Source of the DNA: Chloroflexota bacterium
GTDB lineage: Bacteria; Chloroflexota; UBA11872
NCBI GenBank assembly: GCA_026707585.1
Contig: JAPOWQ010000053.1
Location: forward strand, 156,955 to 220,954
Reading direction: 5' to 3'
Length of the DNA stretch: 64,000 nt
A program made the translations under genes and the position numbers. This document shows positions 54,869 through 63,556 of this stretch, one piece after another; position 1 is the stretch's first letter; each line of letters starts with the position of its first letter. The notes under the pieces are model-generated. The model searched no databases. It saw only the letters and a program-made list of their open reading frames with translations, and was not told where the DNA came from.

Positions 54869-55585
54869 CTACTCCGCGACCGTCCTGGCTTCGGCCAGCG
54901 TCGCCTGCGGGTCCAGGCGTATGCCCGGACCCATGCTGGAACAGATGCTCATTGTACGGATGTACGAGCCCTTGGCCGCGCTGGGCCGCGCCCGAATCAC
55001 CGCGTCAATCAGGATTCGCAAGTTCTCGATCAGCGCCTGGCGACCCATCGACACGCGACCGGCCACCACATGCAGGTTGGCCAGGCGATCCACGCGGAAC
55101 TCCACCCGTCCCGCTTTCAATTCATTGACGACTCGGCCCACGTCGTTCGTCACCGTTCCGGCGCGTGCGTTCGGCATCAGACCTCGCGGCCCCAGGATGC
55201 GGCCCAACGGACCAATGATGCGCATGTTGTCAGGTGTGGCCACGGCGGCGTCGAAGTCAAGCCAGCCGCCGCGAATTCGCTCGGCCAGCTCGTCGGTGCC
55301 CACCTCGTCGGCGCCCGCGTCCCGTGCTTCCTGCGCGCGATCGCCACTGGCGAACACGATGATTCGCTGCTCCTTGCCGGTGCCGTTCGGCAACGTCACG
55401 GTACTGCGCACCTGCTGATCGGCATGCGTGGGGTCGACGCTCAGGTTGGCGTGAAACTCCACGGACTCGTCGAACTTGGCCATCGGCAAGCCCAGCAACA
55501 CATCAATGGCTTCCCCGAGGGTGTGTTGCGAACCGCGGTCCACCGCCGCCCGAGCCTGCGTATATCGTCGACTGTGTCGCGCCAT
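54869..55585 (-). CDS. rplA: Ribosomal protein L1
   Basis: 238 residues: DESVEFHANLSVDPTHADQQVR, LGRILGPRGLMPNARAGTV and the KGSYIRTMSICSSMGPGI end. It binds the 23S stalk and, in many bacteria, its own mRNA. It starts 2 bases after the rplK stop. Confidence 0.97.
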   Translation of the reverse strand: MARHSRRYTQARAAVDRGSQHTLGEAIDVLLGLPMAKFDESVEFHANLSVDPTHADQQVRSTVTLPNGTGKEQRIIVFASGDRAQEARDAGADEVGTDELAERIRGGWLDFDAAVATPDNMRIIGPLGRILGPRGLMPNARAGTVTNDVGRVVNELKAGRVEFRVDRLANLHVVAGRVSMGRQALIENLRILIDAVIRARPSAAKGSYIRTMSICSSMGPGIRLDPQATLAEARTVAE

Positions 55586-55587
55586 GC

Positions 55588-56013
55588 CTAGTCCTCGACT
55601 TCGATGCCCATGCTGCGGGCCGTACCGGCCACGATCTTCATCGCCGCCTCGACTTCATAGGCGTTCAGGTCCGGCATCTTGATCTCCGCGATCTCGCGAA
55701 CCTGTGCCTCAGTAACCGTGCCTACCTTTTCGCGATTCGGCTCTCCCGAGCCCTTCTCCACCCCCGCGGCCTTCCGGAGCAGATCCGCCGCCGGCGGCGT
55801 CTTGGTAATGAAGGTGAACGACCGGTCTTCGAAAATCGTGATCTCGGCCGGAATCACCGAGCCCATCTGCTCGCGGGTTCGCTCGTTATAGGTCTTGGTG
55901 AACTCGATGATGTTCACCCCGTATCCGCCCAGGGCGGGACCGACCGGAGGAGCCGGAGTCGCTTGCCCGGCTTCCAGTTGCAGCGTAATCGTGGCGAGAA
56001 CGCGTCGTGCCAT
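55588..56013 (-). CDS. rplK: Ribosomal protein L11
   Basis: 141 residues: [20 protein letters not shown], the Pro-rich switch helix, and the C-terminal RNA-binding part [27 protein letters not shown]. The usual VGPALGQHGVNI reads [12 protein letters not shown], a mild variation. Confidence 0.97.
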   Translation of the reverse strand: MARRVLATITLQLEAGQATPAPPVGPALGGYGVNIIEFTKTYNERTREQMGSVIPAEITIFEDRSFTFITKTPPAADLLRKAAGVEKGSGEPNREKVGTVTEAQVREIAEIKMPDLNAYEVEAAMKIVAGTARSMGIEVED

Positions 56014-56031
56014 GGTGTCTCAGCCGCCTGC

Positions 56032-56700
56032 TTAGATGATCGACCCGCCACCGGACTTCTCGACCTGGAGAAAGTCCAGCTCAACCGGCGTATCGCGTCC
56101 AAAGAACGAAACCAGCACCCGCAGGCGCTCCTTGTCTTCCATCACTTCATCCACCGTGCCGAAGAAGTCGGTGAACGGCCCGTCGATGATCTTGACGCGC
56201 TCGCCGATCTGAATGCGCACCTCGGGCCGCTGCCCCTCGCCTTCCATCTGCCGGAAGATCGTGCCCGCTTCTTCGGGCGACAACGGAATGGGCTTGTGAC
56301 CGGACCCGGCGTCGGCGCCCACGAAGTTCACAACGCCCGGTGTGTTTCGAACCACTTGCCAGGCGGCGTCGGCCTCCTGCTTGGCCTTGGGGTCCCTCGA
56401 ATTCTTGAACTCGTCCAGTGACAGCATGAGCACCAGCACATAGCCCGGGTACATCTTGCGCTTCACCGTCCGCCGCTGGCCGTGGCGCGACTCCTCCACT
56501 TCCTCCTCCGGCACCACAATGCGGAAGACCTTGTCGGTGGCCTCCATGGAGCGCACGCGCTGCTCCATGTTCTGCTTCACCTTGGCCTCGTACCCCGAGT
56601 ACGTGTTCACCACGTACCACTCGGCGTCGGTCGGAATCTTCTGAACCGGCGTGTCGCCGTTCGCGGCGGTTTGGGTCGATGTCTGGCTGGCCTCGGTCAT
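56032..56700 (-). CDS. nusG: Transcription elongation/antitermination factor NusG
   Basis: 222 residues: NGN domain starting [17 protein letters not shown] with [11 protein letters not shown], and a KOW domain [17 protein letters not shown]. The N-terminal 25 residues are a Thr/Gln/Ala-rich extension. It travels with RNA polymerase. It lies between secE and rplK, the standard order. Confidence 0.96.
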   Translation of the reverse strand: MTEASQTSTQTAANGDTPVQKIPTDAEWYVVNTYSGYEAKVKQNMEQRVRSMEATDKVFRIVVPEEEVEESRHGQRRTVKRKMYPGYVLVLMLSLDEFKNSRDPKAKQEADAAWQVVRNTPGVVNFVGADAGSGHKPIPLSPEEAGTIFRQMEGEGQRPEVRIQIGERVKIIDGPFTDFFGTVDEVMEDKERLRVLVSFFGRDTPVELDFLQVEKSGGGSII

Positions 56701-56719
56701 CACGCCCCGGCGCCTTCCC

Positions 56720-56938
56720 TCATGACGTCACGAAACCGAACAGGCGGTCGAAGCCCAGATCGGCCAGACCCAGAATGATCGCCATCAATACGCTGATCGC
56801 CAGCACCAGCGCCGTCAGTCGCATGGTCTGCTCCGGCGTCGGCCACTGGCATTTGCGCAGTTCCTGGTACGCGCTGCGCACAAAGCGTGTAAGCGGCGCC
56901 CGGCGTACATTCCGGCGCAGCTCCCGTGTGGACATCAT
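56720..56938 (-). CDS. secE: Preprotein translocase subunit SecE
   Basis: 72 residues: an amphipathic helix with FVRSAYQELRKCQWPTPEQT and one membrane helix (LVLAISVLMAIILGLADL). A short form with a single helix, as in most bacteria. It clamps SecY in the translocon. Confidence 0.95.
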   Translation of the reverse strand: MMSTRELRRNVRRAPLTRFVRSAYQELRKCQWPTPEQTMRLTALVLAISVLMAIILGLADLGFDRLFGFVTS

Positions 56939-56951
56939 GGGCGATCACCCG

Positions 56952-57116
56952 CTAGCGCGTCTCGCGATGCGCCGTGTGCGAGCGACACGCGCGACAATAC
57001 TTCTGAAGTTCCAGCCGGTCTGGGTTGTTCCGGCGATTCTTGCTGCTCACGTAACCGCGCGAGCCGCAATCCCGGCACTCCAGCGTGACCACAAGCCGAT
57101 CACCTCGGCGAGGCAT
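56952..57116 (-). CDS. rpmG: Ribosomal protein L33 (zinc-binding form)
   Basis: 54 residues: [40 protein letters not shown] and RACRSHT, with two CxxC pairs (C18/C21, C44/C47). It is the first gene of the ribosomal/NusG run, 13 bases before secE, and is a small ORF easily missed. Confidence 0.95.
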   Translation of the reverse strand: MPRRGDRLVVTLECRDCGSRGYVSSKNRRNNPDRLELQKYCRACRSHTAHRETR

Positions 57117-57233
57117 GTCCAACTCCAGGGCCGCATCGCGACCGTCCGATCAGCGGCGCGCTTCGCGTTTCGCACGTTTCCTCGCGCCCGCCATGCACAA
57201 TAAAACCCCGGCGGAGCCCGCACGGGATAGCTC

Positions 57234-57239
57234 AGTATA
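57234..57239 (-). promoter_or_regulatory. -10 box of the rpmG operon
   Basis: TATACT on the minus strand, 118 bases before rpmG. No consensus -35 at 17 bases. A GC hairpin followed by TTTTATT (about 57200-57229) lies between it and rpmG and could be an attenuator or the terminator of the upstream coiled-coil gene. Confidence 0.4.
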
Positions 57240-57274
57240 CGACGAGTTGGGTGACTAGTCGCCCAAGTGGCCGC

Positions 57275-57496
57275 CTAGCCCACGAAGCGGTCCACAGCGG
57301 CTGCTATTGCCACCGCCGCCGTTATCGAACCCAGCATCAACCCAATCTTCCACTTGGTCAGCCGGGATTCCAGCGCGTGCAACTCGCCTTTGAAGTCAGC
57401 TTTCAACTCAGCCATGTCGGCTTTGGTGGGCAAGCTGTCCAGCCGGGCTTCCAGGCAGCTGATTCGTTGCCAATCTTCCGTGACGTCGACGGTCAT
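57275..57496 (-). CDS. Small coiled-coil membrane protein
   Basis: 73 residues from ATG 57496: an amphipathic coiled coil (LEARLDSLPTKADMAELKAD, then FKGELHALESRLTKW) and a C-terminal membrane helix (IGLMLGSITAAVAIAAAV). It resembles the small DUF1640-like proteins. A broken duplicate lies directly upstream (57569-57769). Confidence 0.68.
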   Translation of the reverse strand: MTVDVTEDWQRISCLEARLDSLPTKADMAELKADFKGELHALESRLTKWKIGLMLGSITAAVAIAAAVDRFVG

Positions 57497-57568
57497 AGTC
57501 TGCCGCCAGCGCCACGGCTGCCTTGCCGGCCCAACAGGAGCCTCCAATCCAACCACCCGCGATCGGTG

Positions 57569-57769
57569 CTAACCGGCCAAGCGGTCCACCCCCACCGCAA
57601 TAGCCACCGCCACGCTCACGGACCCCAGCATCAGCCCGACGATCCATTTGGTGAGCCGAGTCTCCAGATCGCCGACTGCCTTATGCAGGTCCGCTTTGGT
57701 CGCCAGGTGGGCGTAAGCGCCTTCCAGTCGGCTGCTTCGGTCTCAGTCTTCCCCGGATAGGGCGGTCAC
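57569..57769 (-). pseudogene. Duplicate of the coiled-coil protein gene, with a nonsense codon
   Basis: Read from GTG 57769: VTALSGED, TGA (57743-57745), then DRSSRLEGAYAHLATKADLH and RLTKWIVGLMLGSVSVAVAI. It aligns over its length with the gene at 57275-57496; the TGA stands where that gene has the Trp of EDW. One base change (TGG to TGA) would explain it. Confidence 0.72.
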
Positions 57770-57771
57770 GG

Positions 57772-57909
57772 CTACCTCCGTCTTCGGTAGGTCCGACTTC
57801 GTCCGCCCGCCTGAAGCCTACATAACCACAGAATATTGCCCCCGCACGCCTGGCAGCGCGCTGGCCAATCGCCCTTCGGCCTCGCACGAATCCTGCACTC
57901 ACACTCCAC
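57772..57909 (-). CDS. Possible 45-residue Cys-pair protein
   Basis: From GTG 57909: MECECRIRARPKGDWPARCQ, then ACGGNILWLCRLQ and a basic tail, giving CxC and CxxC pairs like a tiny zinc ribbon. Its stop lies just before the start of the broken coiled-coil copy. There is no clear ribosome binding site, so it may be chance. Confidence 0.35.
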   Translation of the reverse strand: MECECRIRARPKGDWPARCQACGGNILWLCRLQAGGRSRTYRRRR

Positions 57910-57984
57910 CGCAGGCGCGGTCTCTTTTGGCAACCACGCCCACGCACCGCACTATTGGGTACCGCACGGCTGGAGATTCGACCT

Positions 57985-59724
57985 ATGTCCACCGATGGAC
58001 TCACCTACGCCGGGCGTTTGAGCGACTTTGCCGCCGGGACCTGCCACCGGGTGCGCGCGGGCGACCGCACCCTGGTGCTCATCCGCAACGGCGACGGCGT
58101 TTACGCCCTGGACAACCGCTGCCCCCACATGGGCTTCCCCCTCGATCGCGGCAGCGTCGACGACGGCATCCTCACCTGCCACTGGCACCATGCGCGCTTT
58201 GACCTGACGACCGGCGGCACCTTCGACCTGTGGGCCGACGACGTACCTGCGTTCCCCACGACTGTGGTCGACGGCGACGTCTGGGTCGATCTGCGCAACG
58301 GTCGCGACGAGTTGGCCCATCACCGCCGCCGCCTGCGCGCCGGCCTCGAGCAGAACCTCTCCCTGGTCATTGCCAAGGCCGCCGTCTCGCTCGTCGAAGG
58401 CGGCGCCGACCCCCGCGAGCCCTTCCGCATCGGGCTGGAGTTCGGCACTCGCTACCAAAGCGACGGCTGGGGGCCCGGACTCACCGTCCTGACCTGCATG
58501 ATGAACTTGCTCCCCCATCTGCCGCGGGAGCAGCACGCCCGCGCCCTCTTTCACGGGCTCTCGAACGTCGCCGGCGACTCCTCCGGATCGCCGCCCAAGT
58601 TTGAAGTCGGTCCCCTGCCCGACGCCCCCGCCGACCCGTCCACGCTCAAGCGCTGGTTCCGGCGCTTCGTGGACGTGCGCGACGCCACCGGCGCCGAGCG
58701 CTGCCTGCTCACCGCCGTACAAGCCGGGCTCGACCAGGCCGCCATTGCCGATATGCTCTTCGCGGCGGCCACCGACCACCGGTACCTCTCCAGCGGCCAC
58801 GTCCTCGACTTCACCAACAAGGCCCTGGAGGCCCTGGACATCGCCGGCTGGGACCTGGCCGAGACCGTCATCGGCTCCCTCGCCCGCGGCTACGCCGACG
58901 CCGGCCGCATGGAAGAGTCCAACGCTTGGCGCCGCCCCATCGACCTCGTGGAAATCCTGGAAGCAACCTTCGAGGAACTTCCCGACATCCTGGCGGCTGA
59001 CATCAAGCCAACCCATTGGGACGGCCGGGCAGATCTCATAGAGACGGTATTGGGCGAGGATCCCCAGGCCATTGCCGACTCCCTGACGGACGCCCTCCGC
59101 CAGGGCGCCGATCCGGTCGAGCTCGCCGATGCCGTCACCCAGGCCGCCATTGCCCGCGTCGCCCAGTTCCACGTCACCAACGAGTTCGGCGACTGGGACC
59201 GCGCGCTCCACACCCTCTCGTTCGCCAACGCTGTCCGCGGCGGCCTTCAGCGATCCGGCTCGCGCGAACTGGTGCGCGGCATCTACGACGCGGCCATGAG
59301 CGTCTACCTGGACCGCTTTCTCAACGTCCCGCCCGCCCGCCTGCCCAGCGCCAACGGCCACACCTCGGGAGAGGAGTTGCTGGCGCTACTGCCTGACCTG
59401 CTCGACCGCCAGCAGCAGGTCGACGAAGCCGCCGGCCTGGTCGTGGACTACCGCGCCGCCAATGCGCCCGTCGATGCCCTGCTCGCCGCGCTGGGCGGCA
59501 ACCTCCTGCGCGAGGACCGCAACTTCCACACCATCCAGGCCGTCGAAGCCAGCATCCACCAGGCCAACCAGAGCGAAGACCCCACCGACGCCACCCTGGC
59601 GCTGGTGGCCGGCGCGCGCTATCTGGCCGCGCACGCGCCCACGGTGCGCTCGCAGGGGCAGACCTTCCAGATTGCCCAGCGCCTGCAACGCGGCGAACGC
59701 TTGTTCGAGGAGGCGCCCGCCTGA
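57985..59724 (+). CDS. Rieske [2Fe-2S] domain fused to a large helical domain
   Basis: 579 residues from ATG 57985. Residues 5-105 are a Rieske ferredoxin fold with cluster ligands in CPHMGFPLDRGS (C46, H48) and CHWHHARF (C65, H68). The remaining 470 residues are mostly helical, with FGTRYQSDGWGPGLTVLTCM, FHGLSNVAGDSSGSPPKFEV and HVTNEFGDWDRALHTLSFAN; I do not recognise this part with confidence, though it has several His/Asp/Glu-rich segments that could form an active site. A redox enzyme with a built-in electron carrier is likely. It is followed after 23 bases by an alcohol dehydrogenase. Confidence 0.8.
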   Translation: MSTDGLTYAGRLSDFAAGTCHRVRAGDRTLVLIRNGDGVYALDNRCPHMGFPLDRGSVDDGILTCHWHHARFDLTTGGTFDLWADDVPAFPTTVVDGDVWVDLRNGRDELAHHRRRLRAGLEQNLSLVIAKAAVSLVEGGADPREPFRIGLEFGTRYQSDGWGPGLTVLTCMMNLLPHLPREQHARALFHGLSNVAGDSSGSPPKFEVGPLPDAPADPSTLKRWFRRFVDVRDATGAERCLLTAVQAGLDQAAIADMLFAAATDHRYLSSGHVLDFTNKALEALDIAGWDLAETVIGSLARGYADAGRMEESNAWRRPIDLVEILEATFEELPDILAADIKPTHWDGRADLIETVLGEDPQAIADSLTDALRQGADPVELADAVTQAAIARVAQFHVTNEFGDWDRALHTLSFANAVRGGLQRSGSRELVRGIYDAAMSVYLDRFLNVPPARLPSANGHTSGEELLALLPDLLDRQQQVDEAAGLVVDYRAANAPVDALLAALGGNLLREDRNFHTIQAVEASIHQANQSEDPTDATLALVAGARYLAAHAPTVRSQGQTFQIAQRLQRGERLFEEAPA

Positions 59725-59747
59725 TCGCAAACGGCTCGGAAGGTGTC

Positions 59748-60857
59748 GTGGCCGTATTCCACGGTATCAAGCAGCCCTTCACCTTCCTGAGCTTCCCGAT
59801 TCCCGATCCCGCCCCCGGCGCCGTCGTCCTCAAGATGCGGCTCGCCAACATCTGCGGGTCCGACCTGCACTACTGGCGCGGCGACGCCGATCTCGTCGGC
59901 CGCGGCTTCGAAATGCCCTACGCGCTAGGACACGAGGGCGTCGGCGAGGTCTTCCGCCTCGGCGCGGGCGTCGCCACCGACTCGGCCGGCCAGCCCGTGC
60001 GCGAAGGCGACCGCGTGGTCTTTCGCTACTTCGATCCCTGCGGCCATTGCGCCGTCTGTCTGCGCGACCACCCCTACGCCTGCCCCTACCGCCAGCGCGA
60101 GCGCCTGCGCGGCGTGCGCCACTGGCCCCACTTCCGCGGCACCTTCGCGCAGTACTACTACCTCTATCCGGGACACACCATGTTCCGCGTCCCCGACGGA
60201 CTCACAGACGCCTCAGTCGCCGGCGTGAACTGCGCGCTCACCCAGGTGGTCTCCGGCCTTGATCGCGCCCAACTCCGCCCCGGCGAAAGCGTGGCCATCC
60301 AGGGCGCCGGCGGCCTGGGGCTCTACGCCGCCGCCGTCGCCAAATCCCGCGGCGCCGGCCCCATCATCGCCATCGACGGCATTCCCTCGCGCCTCCAGCT
60401 GGCCCAGGCCTTCGGCGCCGACGCAACGGTCGACATCACCCAGGCCGACACGCCCGAGAGTCGTGTGCAAGCCGTTCGCGACCTCACCGGCGGCCTCGGC
60501 GCCGACGTAACCCTGGAGCTCGTCGGACACCCCGGCGTCGTCGCCGAGGGCGTCTACATGACCGCCCCTGGCGGTCGCTTCGTCGAAATTGGCAACATCA
60601 ACGTGGGCTGGGCGGGCTCGTTCGACCCGTCCGATGCGGTGCTGCGCAGCGTCACCCTCATCGGAGTCGCGCACTACCGGGCGCGCGATCTCGCCGCCGC
60701 CCTGGCCTTCGTCGCCCGCGAAAGCGGACGCCTGCCCTTCGATGAAATGCTCGCCAGCCGCTTCGACCTCGCCGACATCAACGACGCCTTCGTCCAGCAG
60801 GACGCCGGCCACGTCACCCGCAGCGCCCTCGTCCCCCACCCGGCAGGCGCCGCCTAA
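59748..60857 (+). CDS. Zinc-dependent alcohol dehydrogenase
   Basis: A 369-residue MDR enzyme: the catalytic zinc Cys in NICGSDLHYWRG, LGHEGVGEV, the structural zinc lobe CGHCAVCLRDHPYAC and the cofactor motif IQGAGGLGLYAAAVAKSRGA. It starts at GTG 59748, close behind the Rieske gene, and is probably co-transcribed with it. The substrate is unknown. Confidence 0.91.
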   Translation: MAVFHGIKQPFTFLSFPIPDPAPGAVVLKMRLANICGSDLHYWRGDADLVGRGFEMPYALGHEGVGEVFRLGAGVATDSAGQPVREGDRVVFRYFDPCGHCAVCLRDHPYACPYRQRERLRGVRHWPHFRGTFAQYYYLYPGHTMFRVPDGLTDASVAGVNCALTQVVSGLDRAQLRPGESVAIQGAGGLGLYAAAVAKSRGAGPIIAIDGIPSRLQLAQAFGADATVDITQADTPESRVQAVRDLTGGLGADVTLELVGHPGVVAEGVYMTAPGGRFVEIGNINVGWAGSFDPSDAVLRSVTLIGVAHYRARDLAAALAFVARESGRLPFDEMLASRFDLADINDAFVQQDAGHVTRSALVPHPAGAA

Positions 60858-60859
60858 GC

Positions 60860-61060
60860 AAGACCTTGCAAAGCGCCGCTTGTCCTTCAGGTTGGGCCGG
60901 CTCTTGCTCCCTCTCCCCGTGGAGACCTTTGCAAAACTCTCCTGGCCATCGCCGGAGCAGCCCCTTCCTCCCTCTCCCTTGAGGAGACCCTTGCAATACG
61001 CCCTGGTTCCTCGAGTCCGCGGCCGCTCTTTCTCCCTCTCTCCGTGGGAGAGGGTTGGGG
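60860..61060 (+). repeat. Intergenic repeat block R2 (three units of about 62 bp)
   Basis: Units begin near 60861, 60921 and 60982 with AGACCTTTGCAAAAC-like sequence and end in CCCTCTCCC..TGG; the block finishes with GTGGGAGAGGGTTGGGG (61044-61060 and on). It belongs to the same family as R1 and R3 and again lies between two convergent genes. Confidence 0.82.
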
Positions 61061-61162
61061 TGAGGGTCTTCCGAGCACCCACGCCCCGGCTTTCCCGAGA
61101 GCCCCCACTCGCTAGACACGGCAGGAGTCGACGGAGCGGAACCGCCGATCTCTCAGCGCGTC

Positions 61163-63556
61163 CTACCGAAGCTTGGTCACCGCATCCGACTCCTCGACCC
61201 GAACTGGAACCGGCGCCGGCGCCGTCCCAATCCTCGACGGCCACCAGTTCCAGCGCCGCAGCAGCAGCACGATGCTCGGCACGAACAACGCCCGCACGAT
61301 AAACGTGTCCATCAGCACCCCCAGCGCGACCGCGAAGCCAAGCTGGTAGATGTCCCGCAGCGGGAACGTGGTCAGAATCGAAAACGTCCCCGCCAGGATC
61401 AAACCGGCCGACGTGATCACACCCCCCGTCCGCGCCACGGCCATGCGAACCCCTTCAACCAGGCCTCGCTCCTGCACCTCCTCGCGCACCCGCGAGATGA
61501 TTAGGATGTTGTAATCGGCCCCCAGCGCCGCCAGGAAGATGAACATCCACACCGGGTTCTGATAGCCGACCCCCGGGTGGCCCATGAAATTCTGGAAGAT
61601 CACCACCGAGAGGCCGACCGCCGACAGGAAGCTCAGCACCACGCTGCCCAGCAGATACGTCGCCGCCACCACGCTACGCAGCAGCGCCAGCAGGATGACC
61701 CAAATCAGCACGATCACGATGGGGCCGATCAGCGCCGTGTCGCGATTCACGGATGCGCGCGCATCGGTCTGCAGCGCCGTAGGTCCACCTAGCACGATCT
61801 CGGCATTCGCCAGCGAGGTCCCGGCAACGACCGAGCGCGCAAGCTCGCGGATGTCCTCGATGCGGTCGATTGCGGGCACCTCGTACGGATGGTCGTCCAT
61901 CACCACGTCCAGCCGGGCTGTCGTGCCGTCGGGCGAAACGAAACGGCGTCCCGCGAAGTAGGTCTGCAGGACGGCCTGCTGCTGCGGATCCACGTTGGCC
62001 GGCGGGCCTGCGGCCGGCGCACCGCCCGGCGGGGCGCTCGGCGGGGCTTCCAGCAGCGCGGGCGGCAGTTGCGGAAGCGCCGCCTGCAGCGCCGCCGCGT
62101 CCACCGCCGGCGCCTCGCCGGTCGGCCGTGTCGGTCCGCTGACCCGTGCCACGCCCGGCACAGCCGCAACGGCCTGCGCCAGTCGATCCAGGTCAACCAG
62201 GCTGCCGTCCACATTGGTCGTGCTGACGTAGATATTCGTGGGCGCAAGCTCGCCCGCCCCAAAGCTGTCGTCCATGATCTGCGCGCCGATCTTCGACTCG
62301 GCGCTGTCCGGGAATCCGTCGATGAAGCTGAAATTCGGCTTCATGCTCGGGGTTCCGGCCGCGAAGACCACCAGCAGCGCCAGCGTAATCACGAACGTGA
62401 ACACCGGGCGTCGCGTTACCAGGTTGGCCACCCGCGACCAGATGCGCGAATGCTCCGTCCCGCTCACGTGCATCCGGCCCGGCCAGAACGCTGCCCGGCC
62501 AAGCAGCACCGTCAACGCCGGCACCAGCGTCAGGCCGCTCATCAGCATCAGGAATATCGCCATGGCCAAGACAGGCCCCATCGCCTGGAATGAGCCGAAG
62601 CTGGCCAGCAGCAGCGCCAGCATGGCCGCAATCGTGGTCCCCGCGCTCGACGCGATCGCCGGCCCGATCCGCTGCAGCGAGACCTCCATGGCCCGCCAGC
62701 GATCCGGCTGGCGGCGTAGCTCCTCGCGGTACCGCGCCACGATGAACAACGTGAAATCGGTCCCCGCGCCGAACATCAGCACCGACATCAAGGCGGTGAC
62801 CTGCCCGTTCAGCGACAACCCGAAGTTCTCAGCCAGCAACGCCGCCACCGACTGCGCTACCAGCAATGTCCAGCCCACCCCTGCCAGCGGCAACAACGCC
62901 AGCGCCGGCGAGCGGTAGATCGCCAGCAGCAGCACCAGCACCAGCAGAACCGTGAACATCGTCACCCGGAAGTCGAAGGTTCCGAACACCTCGACAGCGT
63001 CGGAAATGATGCCGGCCGGACCGGTGACCGCCACGGTCAGGCCGATGTCCTCGACTTCAGCCTGCGCCTGATCGCGAATCCACCGCACCGCCTCGCCAAA
63101 CGTCTCGGTGTTCTGGGAACCCGCTAGCGTCACGATCGTGGTCACGGTCGTTCCGTCGGGCGCCCGCAGCGCCCCCGCGGCGTCGGGCGACCCGCTCAGT
63201 GAGAGCACCGACTGCACTTCATCGGGCGCGCTATCCGACTGCAAGACCGCGTCAACGCCCGCGATCGCCGCCAGGTCGGAGTCCGAAAGTCCCTCCGGGC
63301 GATGAAAGACGATGATGGCCGGGACACCCTGGCCGCGCGGGAACTTCTCCGTCACCAGTTCCAGGGCTCGCCGCGACTCCGAGTCGCTCGGCAGGAAATC
63401 CTCCTGGTTGTTCGTCGTGACGTCGCCAAGCGGCGGCGCCGCCACGATCACCACCACGCCCACCACGATCCACGCGACGATCACGGCCGCCGCCCGGCGC
63501 CAACTGGCGGCCAGGCTGGCCAGCAGTCCAAACATCGACACCTTGTTCCGGTTCAC
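61163..63556 (-). CDS. MMPL/RND-family membrane transporter
   Basis: 797 residues with 12 membrane helices in two halves, each with a large extracytoplasmic loop; the first loop contains DVTTNNQEDFLPSDSESRRA. Membrane motifs include LMSVLMFGAGTDFTLFIVAR and AALGADYNILIISRVREE, the proton-path GxxxDY/DF pair of the MmpL family. It probably exports a lipid or hydrophobic compound. A Pro/Gly/Ala-rich insert (EAPPSAPPGGAPAAGPPANV) lies in the second loop. ATG 63535 (MFGLLASL) is an alternative start. Confidence 0.92.
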   Translation of the reverse strand: MNRNKVSMFGLLASLAASWRRAAAVIVAWIVVGVVVIVAAPPLGDVTTNNQEDFLPSDSESRRALELVTEKFPRGQGVPAIIVFHRPEGLSDSDLAAIAGVDAVLQSDSAPDEVQSVLSLSGSPDAAGALRAPDGTTVTTIVTLAGSQNTETFGEAVRWIRDQAQAEVEDIGLTVAVTGPAGIISDAVEVFGTFDFRVTMFTVLLVLVLLLAIYRSPALALLPLAGVGWTLLVAQSVAALLAENFGLSLNGQVTALMSVLMFGAGTDFTLFIVARYREELRRQPDRWRAMEVSLQRIGPAIASSAGTTIAAMLALLLASFGSFQAMGPVLAMAIFLMLMSGLTLVPALTVLLGRAAFWPGRMHVSGTEHSRIWSRVANLVTRRPVFTFVITLALLVVFAAGTPSMKPNFSFIDGFPDSAESKIGAQIMDDSFGAGELAPTNIYVSTTNVDGSLVDLDRLAQAVAAVPGVARVSGPTRPTGEAPAVDAAALQAALPQLPPALLEAPPSAPPGGAPAAGPPANVDPQQQAVLQTYFAGRRFVSPDGTTARLDVVMDDHPYEVPAIDRIEDIRELARSVVAGTSLANAEIVLGGPTALQTDARASVNRDTALIGPIVIVLIWVILLALLRSVVAATYLLGSVVLSFLSAVGLSVVIFQNFMGHPGVGYQNPVWMFIFLAALGADYNILIISRVREEVQERGLVEGVRMAVARTGGVITSAGLILAGTFSILTTFPLRDIYQLGFAVALGVLMDTFIVRALFVPSIVLLLRRWNWWPSRIGTAPAPVPVRVEESDAVTKLR

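Noticed and set aside
57743..57745. TGA in the duplicated coiled-coil gene as selenocysteine
   Set aside because: It replaces Trp rather than Cys, there is no redox context and I see no suitable downstream hairpin; nonsense mutation is simpler.
57952..59361. Minus-strand frame of 469 codons opposite the Rieske gene
   Set aside because: The plus strand carries the conserved CPH/CHWH cluster ligands; the minus frame is a low-complexity mirror.
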